From positions 1,270,745 to 1,330,744 of the forward strand of contig CAUYUJ010002113.1 in the NCBI GenBank assembly GCA_963575745.1: 60,000 nt of DNA, written 5' to 3'. The notes under the pieces were generated by a model. That model saw only the letters and a list, made by a program, of their open reading frames with translations, searched no databases and was not told the origin of the DNA. A program made the position numbers and the translations under genes. Shown here in pieces: positions 44,170-53,206 of this stretch (within the stretch, counting starts at the first letter, position 1; every line of letters begins with the position of its first letter). The stretch comes from Prorocentrum cordatum. Its lineage: Eukaryota; Sar; Dinophyceae; Prorocentrales; Prorocentraceae.

Positions 44170-44720
44170 TGTCAGAATGTCTCAAGCGGGTCGATGGTTT
44201 CAGCACCACCAAGGGGAGCCGCCAGGGGTGTTTTCACGGTCCCGTTGGCAGCAAGTTTGTGGGGTTGTCTCATGCGGTTTGCCTGTTTTCTGTCTCAATA
44301 TCCTTGGCTATCAGAGCAGATTCTGAGGATGTCTCAGGCGGGGCGCTGGCTTCAGCACCCCCAAAGGGAGCCGCCAGGGGTGTTTTCACGGCCCCGTTCG
44401 CAGCAATGTTGTGGGGATGTCTCAAGCGGTGTGCCTGTGGTCTGTCTCAACATCCTTGGCTATCAGAGCAGATTCTGAGGATGTATCAGGCGGGCGCTGG
44501 TTTCAGCACCCCCAAGGGGAGCCGCCGAGGGGTATTGCACGGTCCCGTTCGCGGCCGTTTTGTGGGGATGTATCAAGCGGTGTATCTGTGTTCTGTCTCA
44601 GCATCCTTCGCTTTCGGAGCAGATTTGGAGGATGTCTCGAGCGAGGCGCGAATGTTCACCCCCCAGGTGGGCCAGATGTTGAGGATGTCTCGATCGGTTT
44701 GCCTGTTTTGGTGGCCAGAC
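44170..44720. repeat. 152-bp tandem repeat, ~3.5 units
   Basis: The landmark GCGGG(G)CG(C)TGG(C/T)TTCAGCACC occurs at about 44184, 44336 and 44488, with a diverged fourth near 44640. Each unit carries GGGGAGCCGCC(A/G)(G)GGGT, TGTGGGGATGT and TTGGCTATCAGAGCAGATTC. Confidence 0.85.
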
Positions 44721-44744
44721 TCGTGGGCACAGATTCCCCTCAGG

Positions 44745-45265
44745 ATGCCGCAGGAGGCTCCAACAGGCTCCAGGAGGCCCCAGAAGGCCCCAGGAGGCCA
44801 CATGAGGTCCCAGGAGGCATCAGGAGGCCACAGAAAGACTCAAGAAGCCACAGGATGTCCCAAGAGGCTCCAGGAGGCCCCAGGAAGCTCCAGGAGTCCT
44901 CAGGAAGCCACAGGAGGCCCCAGGAGGCCACAGGAAGCACCAGGAGGCCTCAGAAGGCAACAGGAGGCCCCGAGAGGCCCCAGGAAAAGGAGGCCTCAGA
45001 AGGCAACAAGAGTGGCTCCAATCCCATGTGTTTTACGTATGCTCCTATATATTGGGCCTTACCTGGAGCACGAATCCTTGATGTAGTACGTATGTTTCTA
45101 TAGATTGTCCTTCTCCTGTGTACACAATCCTAAATGTTTTACCTATGCTCCCATAGATTGGGCCTCTCCCGGGAGGACCAGGAGGCCCCAGGAGGCCCCA
45201 AGAGGCTCCTGGAGGCCCCAGGAGGTTTCAGGAGGCCCCGGGAGGCCCCAGGCTCATGCGCAGAG
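44745..45265. repeat. 12-bp CAGGAGGCCCCA minisatellite, interrupted
   Basis: Arrays at 44745-45005 and 45165-45260. The interruption holds two versions of a ~45-bp segment around TGTTTTAC(G/C)TATGCTCC with ATTGGGCC, i.e. an older duplication. Confidence 0.85.
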
Positions 45266-45658
45266 ACGCGCTCGTACTACTGAGGCTCACTCACACTCCA
45301 ATTCATTCGCAGTTAGATTCATGACCAGACCGTCACAACTCAAGCCCGTTTATAGATTCGAGAACTCTTGCGCCTAGACATTCACAGCGGGCAGGTCCAT
45401 GCGAATAGATGCACACATGGGGAGCTCCACGCAGTGAATATATTTTTTTCGTTGAGTGAGCGCTCGCTGCCTCCAAGCGGTCCGCATAGACGTGAAGCGG
45501 CCAGCGCAGTGCGCAGTGGGCAATGATTACAAAGCGTGCGTCGGCCTGCGGGGGAGCCAAGGGGCCCACTTCTTGCAAGAGAAGCTGGCACGTCAGAACA
45601 AGCCGCGAAGGGGCGAAGGGAGGTTAGCCGGAAGAGGAAGGCAAGAGGACTCATGGAT

Positions 45659-45833
45659 GCATCCCGACTGGGATCCGAATGGATGCTCGCGTCGGAGGAT
45701 CGCGCCGCATCGCCGATGCACTGGCGATACGTCGGCGACGCTGGCAATGCGACGGCGCCTTCTGCGCGGAGAAGCCCGGGCTTCACGTCGAGCGATCCTT
45801 CGCCCCCGTCTGCTCGGACCCTACTTGGGATGC
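45659..45833. mobile_element. Family I TIR element, copy 3
   Basis: GCATCCCGACTGGGATCCGA left; inverse of GCATCCCAAGTAGGGTCCGA right. Inner GTCGGAGGATCGCGCCGCAT and CGCCGATGC. Confidence 0.8.
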
Positions 45834-45855
45834 CTGCACAGGGGAGGAGGAGGGA

Positions 45856-45856
<1 letters not shown>

Positions 45857-45892
<36 letters not shown>

Positions 45893-45893
45893 T
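45857..45893. repeat. (GAC)n microsatellite
   Basis: About 12 units. Confidence 0.95.
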
Positions 45894-46255
45894 CCTGATG
45901 TCTTTGTTGATGCGAAGTCCCGGACGTCCCGACCTATTCCCCAGGACCGGATTTCCAAGCTGAGTCTTTTTTGACAGTCCGGGGGCCCTGCAGGGGTCCC
46001 TGCATGCGGAAAAAACGGGCAGAGCATCCTGGGCCAGCTTTCGTCACGACGCGAGCGTAGTTTTGCTCGGGCGATCGTCGAGCCTCAAAGCCGGGGACGT
46101 TGGCTGACCGTGGTTGGGTGGACGGGGGAGGGGGGCGGGGGGAGCGGGACGGGGCGCGGCACTCTCCTCGGGGACCGAGAAGCCCTCCTGCGCCAGCAGG
46201 CCGCAGCTCCTGCGGGGGCGCGCGGAGGAAGGGAGGAGGGAAGAGGGGAAAGGGA

Positions 46256-46306
46256 AGAGGAGGAGGAGGAGGAGGAGGAGGAGGAGGAGGAGGAGGACGA
46301 GGAGGA
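46256..46306. repeat. (GGA)n microsatellite ending at an assembly gap
   Basis: The GGA run stops at the first N; its true length is unknown. Confidence 0.95.
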
Positions 46307-46406
46307 NNNNNNNNNNNNNNNNNNNNNNNNNNNNNNNNNNNNNNNNNNNNNNNNNNNNNNNNNNNNNNNNNNNNNNNNNNNNNNNNNNNNNNNNNNNNNN
46401 NNNNNN
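46307..46406. other. Assembly gap, 100 N
   Basis: Exactly 100 N, the usual placeholder for a gap of unknown size. Any feature crossing it is unsupported. Confidence 1.
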
Positions 46407-46867
46407 CACCCCCTCGCTCGCCGCCAACAGCTGTGTGGTATGTTTGCAGCGCGACGGTTTGGGAGACGAGGGATGCTGGATCCTCGCTCTGAGTTCGCAG
46501 TGCCGCGCCCCGCCTCCTCGCCTCCTCCTCCCCCTCCTCCTCACATCCTCCTCATCCTTGTCATCAGCACCATCCTGATCCTCGTCGTCCTCGTCATCGT
46601 CGTCAGCACCATCCTTCAACTTGTTCCCATCGTTATTGACATCACCGTTGCGCCACACCTCTCAAGCGTTTCGTGGCCCCCAAGTGAGGAAAACTGAGGG
46701 AACGACAGCGCGAAAGACCCTCCAAGTGACCCCCAAGCACCGCGAAAGAAACAACAGCCAGCCTTACAGTGAAGCTCCGGCTCGGAGTCAACCCCCTCTG
46801 GAGAATCAGACACCGCGCGACCGACCAGAAGCCGAGAGGCAGCAGGGTTCGTCCGCGACGCGCGGCG

Positions 46868-46927
46868 GCGCACGCACGCACGCACACAGACACACACACA
46901 CACACACAATCACACACACACACACAC
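46868..46927. repeat. (CA)n / (CACG)n microsatellite
   Basis: CGCACGCACG, then CACACA runs. Confidence 0.9.
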
Positions 46928-47109
46928 CCTACCTACCCCCAGAGTCCCAGACCTTGGAGGGCGCAGCCCGCAGCCGTCCGCTCTCTGCAGGGCCCAGGCC
47001 CGGGGGGAGGCAGGGCCCGTGCACGCCGGGGGCAGCGACCGCCTCGGCCGCGCCTGGGAGCACCGGGGGCCTGCACGGAGCGAGCCAGACACCGCAGAGG
47101 GCAGAGGAG

Positions 47110-47235
47110 GAGCGCCTCGGCCAGCGTGCTCTTCCCCGAGCGGCTCGGGCCGCTGATGCCGACCACGAGCGCCGAGCCCTCCGCCAGCGGCGGGGGCGGC
47201 GCCCGCGCCCCGAGCGCCGCAGCGGCCAGGGCGGC
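47110..47235 (-). CDS. Exon with Walker A motif (P-loop kinase-like)
   Basis: Begins GCCGCCCTGG after CGGAG| in phase 0 and encodes SALVVGISGPSRSGKSTLAE. GISGPSRSGKST fits the GxxxxGK[ST] P-loop as it appears in the uridine kinase / nicotinamide riboside kinase / phosphoribulokinase group (a hydrophobic strand, then GISG...SGKST). The exon end is uncertain: GAG|GCGCTC and CTGCG|GTGTCT are both possible donors, near 47125 and 47098. The Walker B and lid regions are not visible in this window, so the specific kinase cannot be named. An ATP/GTP-binding function is likely. Confidence 0.6.
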
Positions 47236-47241
47236 CTCCGG

Positions 47242-47439
47242 AGGCCTCCCAAAATGGGCTGCGGCGGTCGCGCCGATGCCGCCGGAGCATCGGCGCGGCG
47301 TCGGCGGTGCGGCGGCGGCGCATCGGCGACGTCCAGCGCGGAGAGCACCAGGCACCGCATCGAGCCGCATCGCCGATGCATCGGCGGTGCGCGGCGCGGC
47401 CCTCCGACCCCACCTGCGGGGACCCCGTTGGGAGGGCGA
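47242..47439. mobile_element. Family I TIR element acting as intron
   Basis: Ends AGGCCTCCCAAAATGGG / CCCCGTTGGGAGGGCG with inner CGGCGATGC palindromes. Flanked by AGGGCGGCCTCCGG and AGGGCGGCCTCTGG (14 bp, one mismatch). On the minus strand the flank reads CCRGAG|GCCGCCCT, so intron 47446-47236 (211 nt, GC-AG) removes exactly the element plus one duplication copy. Confidence 0.9.
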
Positions 47440-47446
47440 GGGCGGC

Positions 47447-47558
47447 CTCTGGGGCGCGGTAGGCGACGCAGCGCGCGCCCCAGTCGTACGCGAGCTGCCG
47501 CCTGAGCTCGTCCCACGCCTCGAAGGAGGGCCAGGTCGAATGCACGGCGGGGGCCTCC
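47447..47558 (-). CDS. Exon upstream of the P-loop exon
   Basis: After GCGCCAG| (phase 2), 37 codons: EAPAVHSTWPSFEAWDELRR..QLAYDWGARCVAYRAPE, ending GAG|GC. Nearly every codon ends in G/C. Phase 0 into 47235 and phase 2 from 47733 both match. Trp-, Glu- and Arg-rich helical sequence N-terminal to the P-loop. The family is not recognised on its own. Confidence 0.65.
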
Positions 47559-47732
47559 CTGGCGCTCCTCGCCCCGCCCTGCCGGGGCATCGTCGAGCCT
47601 GGCCTTGGCCTCATTGGCCGATTTTCCCACGCAGGTGGGGATACATGATGCAGGGCTGCCCCCCCCCCCCAATGCACATGGGATCGAGCCTCCCCACCCC
47701 CCCCCTCCCGCAGGATGGGTACGCCAGCGAAC

Positions 47733-47781
47733 CTTGCGAAGGCCTCGAGCATGGGATCGCTCCTCCCCCACCCACCCTGCT
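47733..47781 (-). CDS. Short upstream exon (..MLEAFAR)
   Basis: Reads GGWGRSDPMLEAFA with donor GCAAG|GTTCGC in phase 2, matching the acceptor at 47559 (AG|G gives Arg). The 174-nt GT-AG intron between is G-rich. It could be the start of the P-loop protein (Met within) or an internal exon. Confidence 0.45.
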
Positions 47782-47844
47782 GTGGTCGGGGCCCTGTGGG
47801 CGTGGCGTGGTGGAGGGTGCCAGTGCTCTCCCCGACCCCGTGGG

Positions 47845-47905
47845 TGTGGGGTGGTTCGTCGTCGTCGTCGTCGTCTTCCGTCGTCGTCGTCGTCGTCGTT
47901 TTCCG

Positions 47906-47952
<47 letters not shown>

Positions 47953-48095
47953 CGTCGGCGTCGGCGTTGGCGTCGTCGTCGTCGTCGTCGTCGTCCGTCG
48001 GCGTCGGCGTTGGCGTCGTCGTCGGCGTCGGCGTCGGCGTCTGCGTCGTCGTCATCGTATGCGTCGTCCTCGTCGTCATCGTCGTCGTCGTCCCC
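47845..48095. repeat. GTC/GTCGGC compound microsatellite
   Basis: (GTC)n arrays with two near-identical GTCGGCGTCGGCGTTGGCGT blocks. Confidence 0.9.
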
Positions 48096-48244
48096 CCCGT
48101 CCTATCTGGGGGGAGACTCTGAACCCTCGACCCGGGATCATGTATGCATGTTCCTTCGGACTTCGCGCGGCCTATCCCCACCTACAACCCTCCGCGAAAT
48201 TAACTCCCAAAATGATTGGCGCGCCACTTCAATGACGCCCCCTT

Positions 48245-48440
48245 TCACCCACTCAATGTCGCCCCCTTCAATGTCGAAGCAGAAACGAAACGTGGAAGTT
48301 CCTCGATGACCGACTTTGGAGAGGGGGCACCATCAAGTACCTTGCGCGCAGTGTCACGCAAACCCAAGACATCGCATCGACAAGGAATCTCCGTGACATG
48401 TCTGATCGTAATTCTGTCTCGGGTAGTAGGAGGGTGGGCT
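48245..48440 (-). CDS. Weak exon candidate
   Basis: Minus frame reading ITIRHVTEIPCRCDVLGLRD..TARK then AAG|GTACTT, continuing VLDGAPSPKSVIEELPRF to a stop. The position between other minus exons is suggestive; codon bias is weak. Confidence 0.22.
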
Positions 48441-48509
48441 GGTGGGGCTACCGTGGCCCAGTGGGGATGGTCAGACGATGCTAAGCCTAGCAGAAAAACA
48501 CATAAACAT

Positions 48510-48652
48510 AAACTTTTGGCGCTGCGAACGGATTTCTTGGATCTGCGCTGGACTCCCTCCCTGGCGCGCGGAGCGCGCCAGGGGCGCCGCTTGAGTCGCC
48601 GCCGGGGTGCCCAGCGCGGATCCAAGAGACTCGCGCGGAGCGCCAAAAGTTT
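48510..48652. mobile_element. TIR element (family O)
   Basis: AAACTTTTGGCGCTGCGAAC left and the inverse GCGCGGAGCGCCAAAAGTTT right; pairing continues through CTTGGATC(T/C)GCGCTGG. Inner GGCGCGCGGAGCGCGCC palindrome. Confidence 0.9.
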
Positions 48653-48892
48653 CTGTTCATGCCGATTTTTCTTCTTCGAGAGTCTCGTGGGCCTCCCGGA
48701 GGCTTCCCGTCGTCACCACTGCCAGATCGGTCCGCCCCGAAAGAATTGCCAGGACGGTCCATGGGCAGGGGGGGCCAGAGACCAAGATTTCGAGCTGACT
48801 ATCGGCGGGGCAGGAAACCGAGACATCCGACGAGTTGCTCTTCAGTGCGCGGCGGCCCCCCAAAACACCCGAGCCCTTCCTCGGGGGCAAGT

Positions 48893-49075
48893 TACAGTCA
48901 ACCCGTATAGTAAGGATGCGCGGTAAGGATGCACGGGCCTTGGACGCCCATGTCGAACCGTTTCGACCGGGGCGCGGCCAACGAGAGTGGCCAAGGATGG
49001 GCCGAGGAGGCAAGGATGCAGGGGTACCCTGGGGAACGTTGCCCAGCCTTACTCTTACGATGATGGTGGACTGTG
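48893..49075. mobile_element. Mariner-like TIR element, family A copy 5
   Basis: TACAGTCAACCCGTATAGTA start; GATGGTGGACTGT end. Core GGGGCGCGGCCAACGAGAG. Sits just 3' of the exon 49195-49457. Confidence 0.85.
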
Positions 49076-49194
49076 TAATGATCGCCCCGGACCCGTGCTC
49101 GAGTGCTCCCGGGCCCTATACAACACGGCCCCCCCGGCCGAGGCCGCACTCGAGGAAGCGCGCCCGGCAGCGTCTCCCCCGGCCCTCCTCCGAC

Positions 49195-49457
49195 ATGTCA
49201 GCGTGGAGCTGTGCATCACCGCGCGGCCCGGCCAGCCGCGGCAGAGAGCCTCGGCGGCGCCGGGCGCCTGCTTCTGGGAGTCCAGGATCACGGCCACGCC
49301 TCCTCGGCGCAGGACCTCCTCGGCGTCCCGGGCGCAGCCGGCCCGCACCGCCACGAGGCCGCCGCCGCTGGCGCTGGCGAGCAGCCCCGAGATCTCGTCG
49401 AAGTCGCTGGTCAGCACCGCGACCTCTGCGTGCGTCCCCGGCTCCGACGGGCCGAAG
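49195..49457 (-). CDS. Exon, unknown protein, high coding bias
   Basis: Reads SFGPSEPGTHAEVAVLTSDF..DEISGLLASASGGGLVAVRA..GCARDAEEVLRRGGVAVILD..SQKQAPGAAEALCRGWPG with nearly all codons ending in G/C. A GT donor (T|GTCGGAG) is likely at 49194. Alternating hydrophobic strands and Gly-rich turns suggest a compact alpha/beta fold. It is linked to 49642-50439 by the TIR-bounded intron 49645-49458. No family recognised. Confidence 0.65.
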
Positions 49458-49642
49458 CTGATGGGCCGATTTCCCACAACAACTACCACAGGTAGGGGGG
49501 AGGAGGAGGAGGAGGAGGAGGAGGAGGAGGAGGAGGAGGAGGAGGAGGAGGAGGAGGAGGAGGTGGAGGAGGAGGACCTCCCCATCCTCCCCTCTCCCCC
49601 GTGCTACCTACGGTAGCGATGGTGGAAAATAGACCCCATCAG
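49458..49642. mobile_element. TIR-bounded intron with (TCC)n core, non-canonical boundaries
   Basis: On the minus strand it begins CTGATGGGGTCTATTTTCCA and ends with the inverse (TGGGAAATCGGCCCATCAG); pairing extends to CTACC..AGGTAG. CTT lies on both sides. Removing the element with one CTT joins GTC TAC TT|C GGC CCG, giving VYFGPSEPG in frame, but the boundaries would then be CT-AG or an equivalent shift. GT, GC or GA donors nearby do not restore the frame. The core 49499-49580 is GGA on the plus strand. Confidence 0.7.
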
Positions 49643-50439
49643 AAGTAGACGCCCTCGCCGCACGGCCCCGCGTAGCGCCCCGAGAGCACGAGCTGCGGCC
49701 CCAGGCCGGCCAGCAGCTCCACCAGGCCGCGCTGCTGGCCCACGTCCTCGAAGGCGAGCGCCAGGCGACCGTGCCGCTCGGCCACCACGCGGGCCGCGCA
49801 CGAGCGGACCCCGTCGATCTCGAGGACCGCGGAGCGGCTGCCCGACGCCAGGTCCCAGGACACCGCCAGCGAGCCCTCGGCACCTGCGCCGCTGCGCCAC
49901 CGGCCCAGCGCGCGGCCGCGCCGCGGGATGACCCCGTGCGGCGCGCCCGAGGCCACCCCCGACGCCGCCTCCGAGGCCCCCTGCGGGGCCGCCTCGGCGG
50001 CGGCGGCGACGGCCAGGGCGGACCCCCGCGGGGGCCCCGCGAGCTCCGCGGCGGCGGCGGCGCCCTGGCTGCGCACCTGGGGGCCGGCCTCCTGGCCCTC
50101 GGAGGCGGCGGCGGCGACGGCCAGGGCGGACCCCCGCGGGGGCCCCGCGAGCTCCTCGGCGGCGGCGGCGCCCTGGCTGCGCTCCTGGGGGCCAGCCTCC
50201 TGGCCCTCGGAGGCGGCGGCGAGCCTCGGGTCCTGGACAGCGGCGGCGGCCGCCCCCGCCGCCGAGGTGGTCGCTGCCGTCGCCCGGAGCTCCGCGATGG
50301 CGGCGACCACCTGGTCGCACCGCTTGCCCGCGGCCACTTGGGCGCTGCTCAGGTCCCGGACCGCCTGCTCCACCCTGCGCAGCCGTCCCTCGATGGCGGC
50401 CGCCGCCGCGGCGATGGCCTCGTCGATCACTCCGCGCAT
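49642..50439 (-). CDS. Large exon, Ala-rich protein with N-terminal helix
   Basis: From a likely ATG at 50439 (MRGVIDEAIAAAAAAIEGRL), 266 codons to GEGVYF at the intron edge. Residues about 1-50 form an amphipathic or coiled-coil helix (RRVEQAVRDLSSAQVAAGKR). Residues about 80-150 are two near-identical ~36-residue units (ASEGQEAGPQ(E/V)RSQGAAAA..LAGPPRGSALAV). The last 80 residues are globular (SWDLASGSRSAVLEIDGVRS..LALAFEDVGQQRGLVELLAG). Very strong third-position GC. The frame is open upstream to 50532, and an acceptor CTCCAAG|AG at about 50455 would make it internal. No family assigned. Confidence 0.65.
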
Positions 50440-50544
50440 CCATTCCTCTTGGAGTCGTGCAGCCCCCTGAGATCTGGGCGTTGCACCTTTCACGCCGGGC
50501 GTTTTCGCACAGTTTCGGGCCCCAGGATTCATCCGGCTCGAAAG

Positions 50545-51000
50545 ATGCCGCAGAAAGATGGGGTCTACGGCTCAGATCGTGTCGGAACGTCGGATCTCAG
50601 GGACAAGGGGGTGCAGAGTCGGGGGTCGGCCTTCGTAGACGGCCCTCCTGCTTATTGAAGGTGCGGTGCGGGCAGTTGGTGCCTTAGGAAGCAACTCATG
50701 AGATACTCTCGTAAGAACGATCTAGGGCTATTCAGCGCGATCAAGGTGCCATTGATCGTGATCAGCCCAGCTTAAGCCCAAGATGAAGCCCAGGATTATG
50801 CGGAATTGCGCAAGGTTGGCTTGTTGTCGACCACAGATCTACCAGCGCCGATGCTGAATCTAACCTCGGACCACCCTCGGGAGGAGCCAAGGGGGGGTCC
50901 CCCTGGTGGTGTGGTCCCCCTCTCGCTCGAGACGTCCCCTGTCCTCAGTTCTGAGAGGCATCGTGGACCTCCTCGCTGGAGATGCCCCCCCCTGGGGGTG
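50545..51000. other. No recognised gene
   Basis: The only structure seen is a shared flank of the GGT array (CTCTCGCTCGAGACGTCCC at about 50920, also at 40277). Confidence 0.35.
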
Positions 51001-51002
51001 GT

Positions 51003-51085
51003 GACGGTGGTGGTGGTGGTGGTGGTGGTGGTGGTGGTGGTGGTGGTGGTGGTGGTGGTGGTGGTGGTGGTGGTGGTGGTGGTGT
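51003..51085. repeat. (GGT)n microsatellite
   Basis: About 28 units, followed by (GAAGTGGT)n. Same flanking module as 40347-40404. Confidence 0.95.
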
Positions 51086-51250
51086 GGTGAAGTGGTGAAG
51101 TGGTGAAGTGGTGGTGGGGGTGGGGGTGGTGGGACGCGTGCTGGAGGCGCTCCACCCCGAGCTGCCGCGCCGGGGCCGCCGCCGGGCCAGCGCGGAACGA
51201 ACCTGCCGCACTCGGCACGAGAGACGGTAGGACGAGAATGAGGGCACGAT

Positions 51251-51407
51251 TGAAGGGGCCAAGGGACACACACACACACAAATCCCAGGATTCCCCACAT
51301 GTTCTATATCTTCTGGATGCTATTCTTCACCTCGAAGTCCCATATCTGTATCTGATTGGCGGAATCGACGATTCTTTGTGTCAGGGTATTTTTCCCCTCC
51401 CGAATGA
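51251..51407. mobile_element. Family K element, copy 3
   Basis: TGAAGGGGCCAAGGGACACA start; TTTTCCCCTCCCGAATGA end. Six-base direct repeat (CGATTG) around the ends. Internal ATCGACGATTCTTTGTGTC aligns with the other copies. Confidence 0.75.
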
Positions 51408-51548
51408 TGCGATTGGCTCAGGATGCGTTCTAGGATTTCTGGGGTTATATAGCGGCCCTCGTCCCAGCGGACCGTGTGGAGTATCCAGAAGCCTTGAAGT
51501 CCTGAATGAAAATATTGGAACGTCTCATTCTCATGACATCTCGCTCCT
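51408..51548 (-). CDS. Exon candidate next to family K element
   Basis: After TTTTCCTCAG| the minus frame reads RCHENETFQYFHSGLQGFWI..LHTVRWDEGRYITPEILERI..LSQS, then runs into the element. Aromatic-rich, convincing as protein. By analogy with 19.7 kb the element could be the following intron, but I could not place a donor cleanly. Confidence 0.4.
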
Positions 51549-51861
51549 CTGAGGAAAAGGGCCCTGAAGGAAACGGGTCTTGCACCAGGTGCCTCCCCCC
51601 GAGACCAAGCCCTCACCCCGCCCTGACTCCGGATCCGCCCTACTTTGGGGAAATTCTTAAGTGGGGCTTGGAATTTCCGCCTTACTTTTCAAGCCCCGCT
51701 GATGCTAATTTCCGCCCTACTTTTCTGTGGCTGTTTCTGTGGATGTCCGCCCTATTTTATGCTGGGTGCAGCAATTTTATGCTATTTTTCGGCCTCTCAT
51801 AAGTGGACTTCCGACGCAATTTTGAGGTGGAAAAAAGCCAAGAAGTAGGGCGGCTCCGGAG

Positions 51862-52143
51862 TCAGGGCGAGTCGCTCTCTGCCGGGCGTGACGCGCCGCG
51901 GCCACGGCGCAGGCCGATCGGCCCGCCCCGAGGCCTCCCGGGCGCCCCCCTGGCGAGCTCCGCGTGGCGGGGCGGCCCCCCCGGCGGGGCGCGCGCGGAG
52001 TGCCCCGCCGCGTCCTCGCCGCACGCGCCCCCGCCGGCCAGGCCCTCGCCGCGCGCGCCGCCGCCGCGCGGCCGCTTGGCCCTGCCCGGGGAGGGCTCCG
52101 GGGCCGCCGTGTCCGGCGCCGCCTGGCGGGGGGGCGCCGCCAT
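51862..52143 (-). CDS. Candidate first exon, Ala/Pro/Gly-rich
   Basis: ATG at 52143 and 93 codons with about 95% G/C third positions: MAAPPRQAAPDTAAPEPSPG then RAKRPRGGGARGEG.., ending at TGA 51862 unless spliced at AG|GCCTCGG near 51925. The basic GRAKRPRGG could be a nuclear localisation signal (inference). Same strand as the exons at 51.5-47.1 kb and possibly their start. The plus strand is also open here (GC effect). Confidence 0.35.
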   Translation of the reverse strand: MAAPPRQAAPDTAAPEPSPGRAKRPRGGGARGEGLAGGGACGEDAAGHSARAPPGGPPRHAELARGAPGRPRGGPIGLRRGRGASRPAESDSP

Positions 52144-52904
52144 GCCGCGCCGCGCTAGGAGGGGGCCTCGCGGGCTGCCGGGGACCGAGGACAGCAGGCC
52201 CGCGCGAGGTCCCGAGGGATCACGCGGCGGAGGGCCTGGTCGCTGCCGCTGGCCCCCTGGGGGGCCCCCACTCCCGGCCCCGCGGGGCCGTCAAGCAACG
52301 GCTCGGGGCGAGACACGGGTCCCGGGGGATGGGTCGAGACCTCGGGGGGTCGACGCTGGGAAAAAACGATCAGGACGTCGGGGGGCTGGGCATCGAGGGT
52401 CCCGGGGCCGAGGAGGCTCGAGGACTGAGGAGGATCGAGGATCGAGGTCCGAGGAGGATCGAGGATGCAAGATCGGGGGGGATCGGCGGCTGGAGAGGGC
52501 CGAGGGCTTGGAGCGTTTCTGCCCAGTGCTCCAAATAAGGGGTCCCTGGGCCGAGGTGTCCCCAGAATTTCTTTGATGGGGCCCCCAGAGCACACCTCAC
52601 AAGGCCCAAAGAGCCGCAAGCGTTCCAGAAGGGCGCGGAATGCCAGGGACACCTGGGGCTGGGGACACCTTTGGAAACCCCCACTCGTGACGCGGGGCCC
52701 CGACCTCGCGACCACGTCCTGGGGACCAGTTTTTCATCGCGAGTCGTTGTTGTGGCGGTCCCGCGGGCACGGTAAGGGCCCCGAGAGGCCGAAAACTATG
52801 AAAAACCTCTGCTAACTGCTCGAGGCGCCGAACGCTTGGTCCTGGCAAGCCCCGCTGTGCTGAGGCAGAGGCCTCGGGAAGCTTTCAAGGGTCTCGACCT
52901 CCAG

Positions 52905-53073
52905 TTTGGACGCCGGAAATGAGTACGGAAAAAATGGGCACAATGCCCAGCAACAAATGCTGTCCCAAACCAACACCGGCCGCTGTTGGGCAGGCGGCCC
53001 TCTGTCTCGAATGGACACAGGCCGCGGACAGCGAGTCCTGGTCAGAATGAACAGGAACTGCTGTTGGGCACTG
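52905..53073. mobile_element. Family E element copy 2, truncated by family F
   Basis: TTTGGACGCCGGAAATGAGT start and GGGCACAATGCCCAGCAACA as in 4684-4888, but the right TIR stops after GCTGTTGGGCACTG where a family F element begins. Confidence 0.85.
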
Positions 53074-53075
53074 CT

Positions 53076-53206
53076 TGCCATCGCTCGGACGTCCATTTCC
53101 CGTGCACTTTCTCGGTTTCGTGCGCGTTTTTGCCTTGCTCGCTGGTCCAGGGTGGTCCTCGAGGGTTCTCGCCGACAAAAAAAACGCACGCGCCCGAGCG
53201 ATGCCG
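53076..53206. mobile_element. TIR element, family F copy 2 (nested)
   Basis: TGCCATCGCTCGGACGTCCA left, CGCGCCCGAGCGATGCC right. Aligns over its length with 5534-5660. Confidence 0.9.

Noticed and set aside
46044-46658. An acidic, EF-hand-like minus frame (NGDVNNDGNKLKDGADDDD..)
   Set aside because: Most of it is a GAT/GTC-type repeat and it crosses the N gap.
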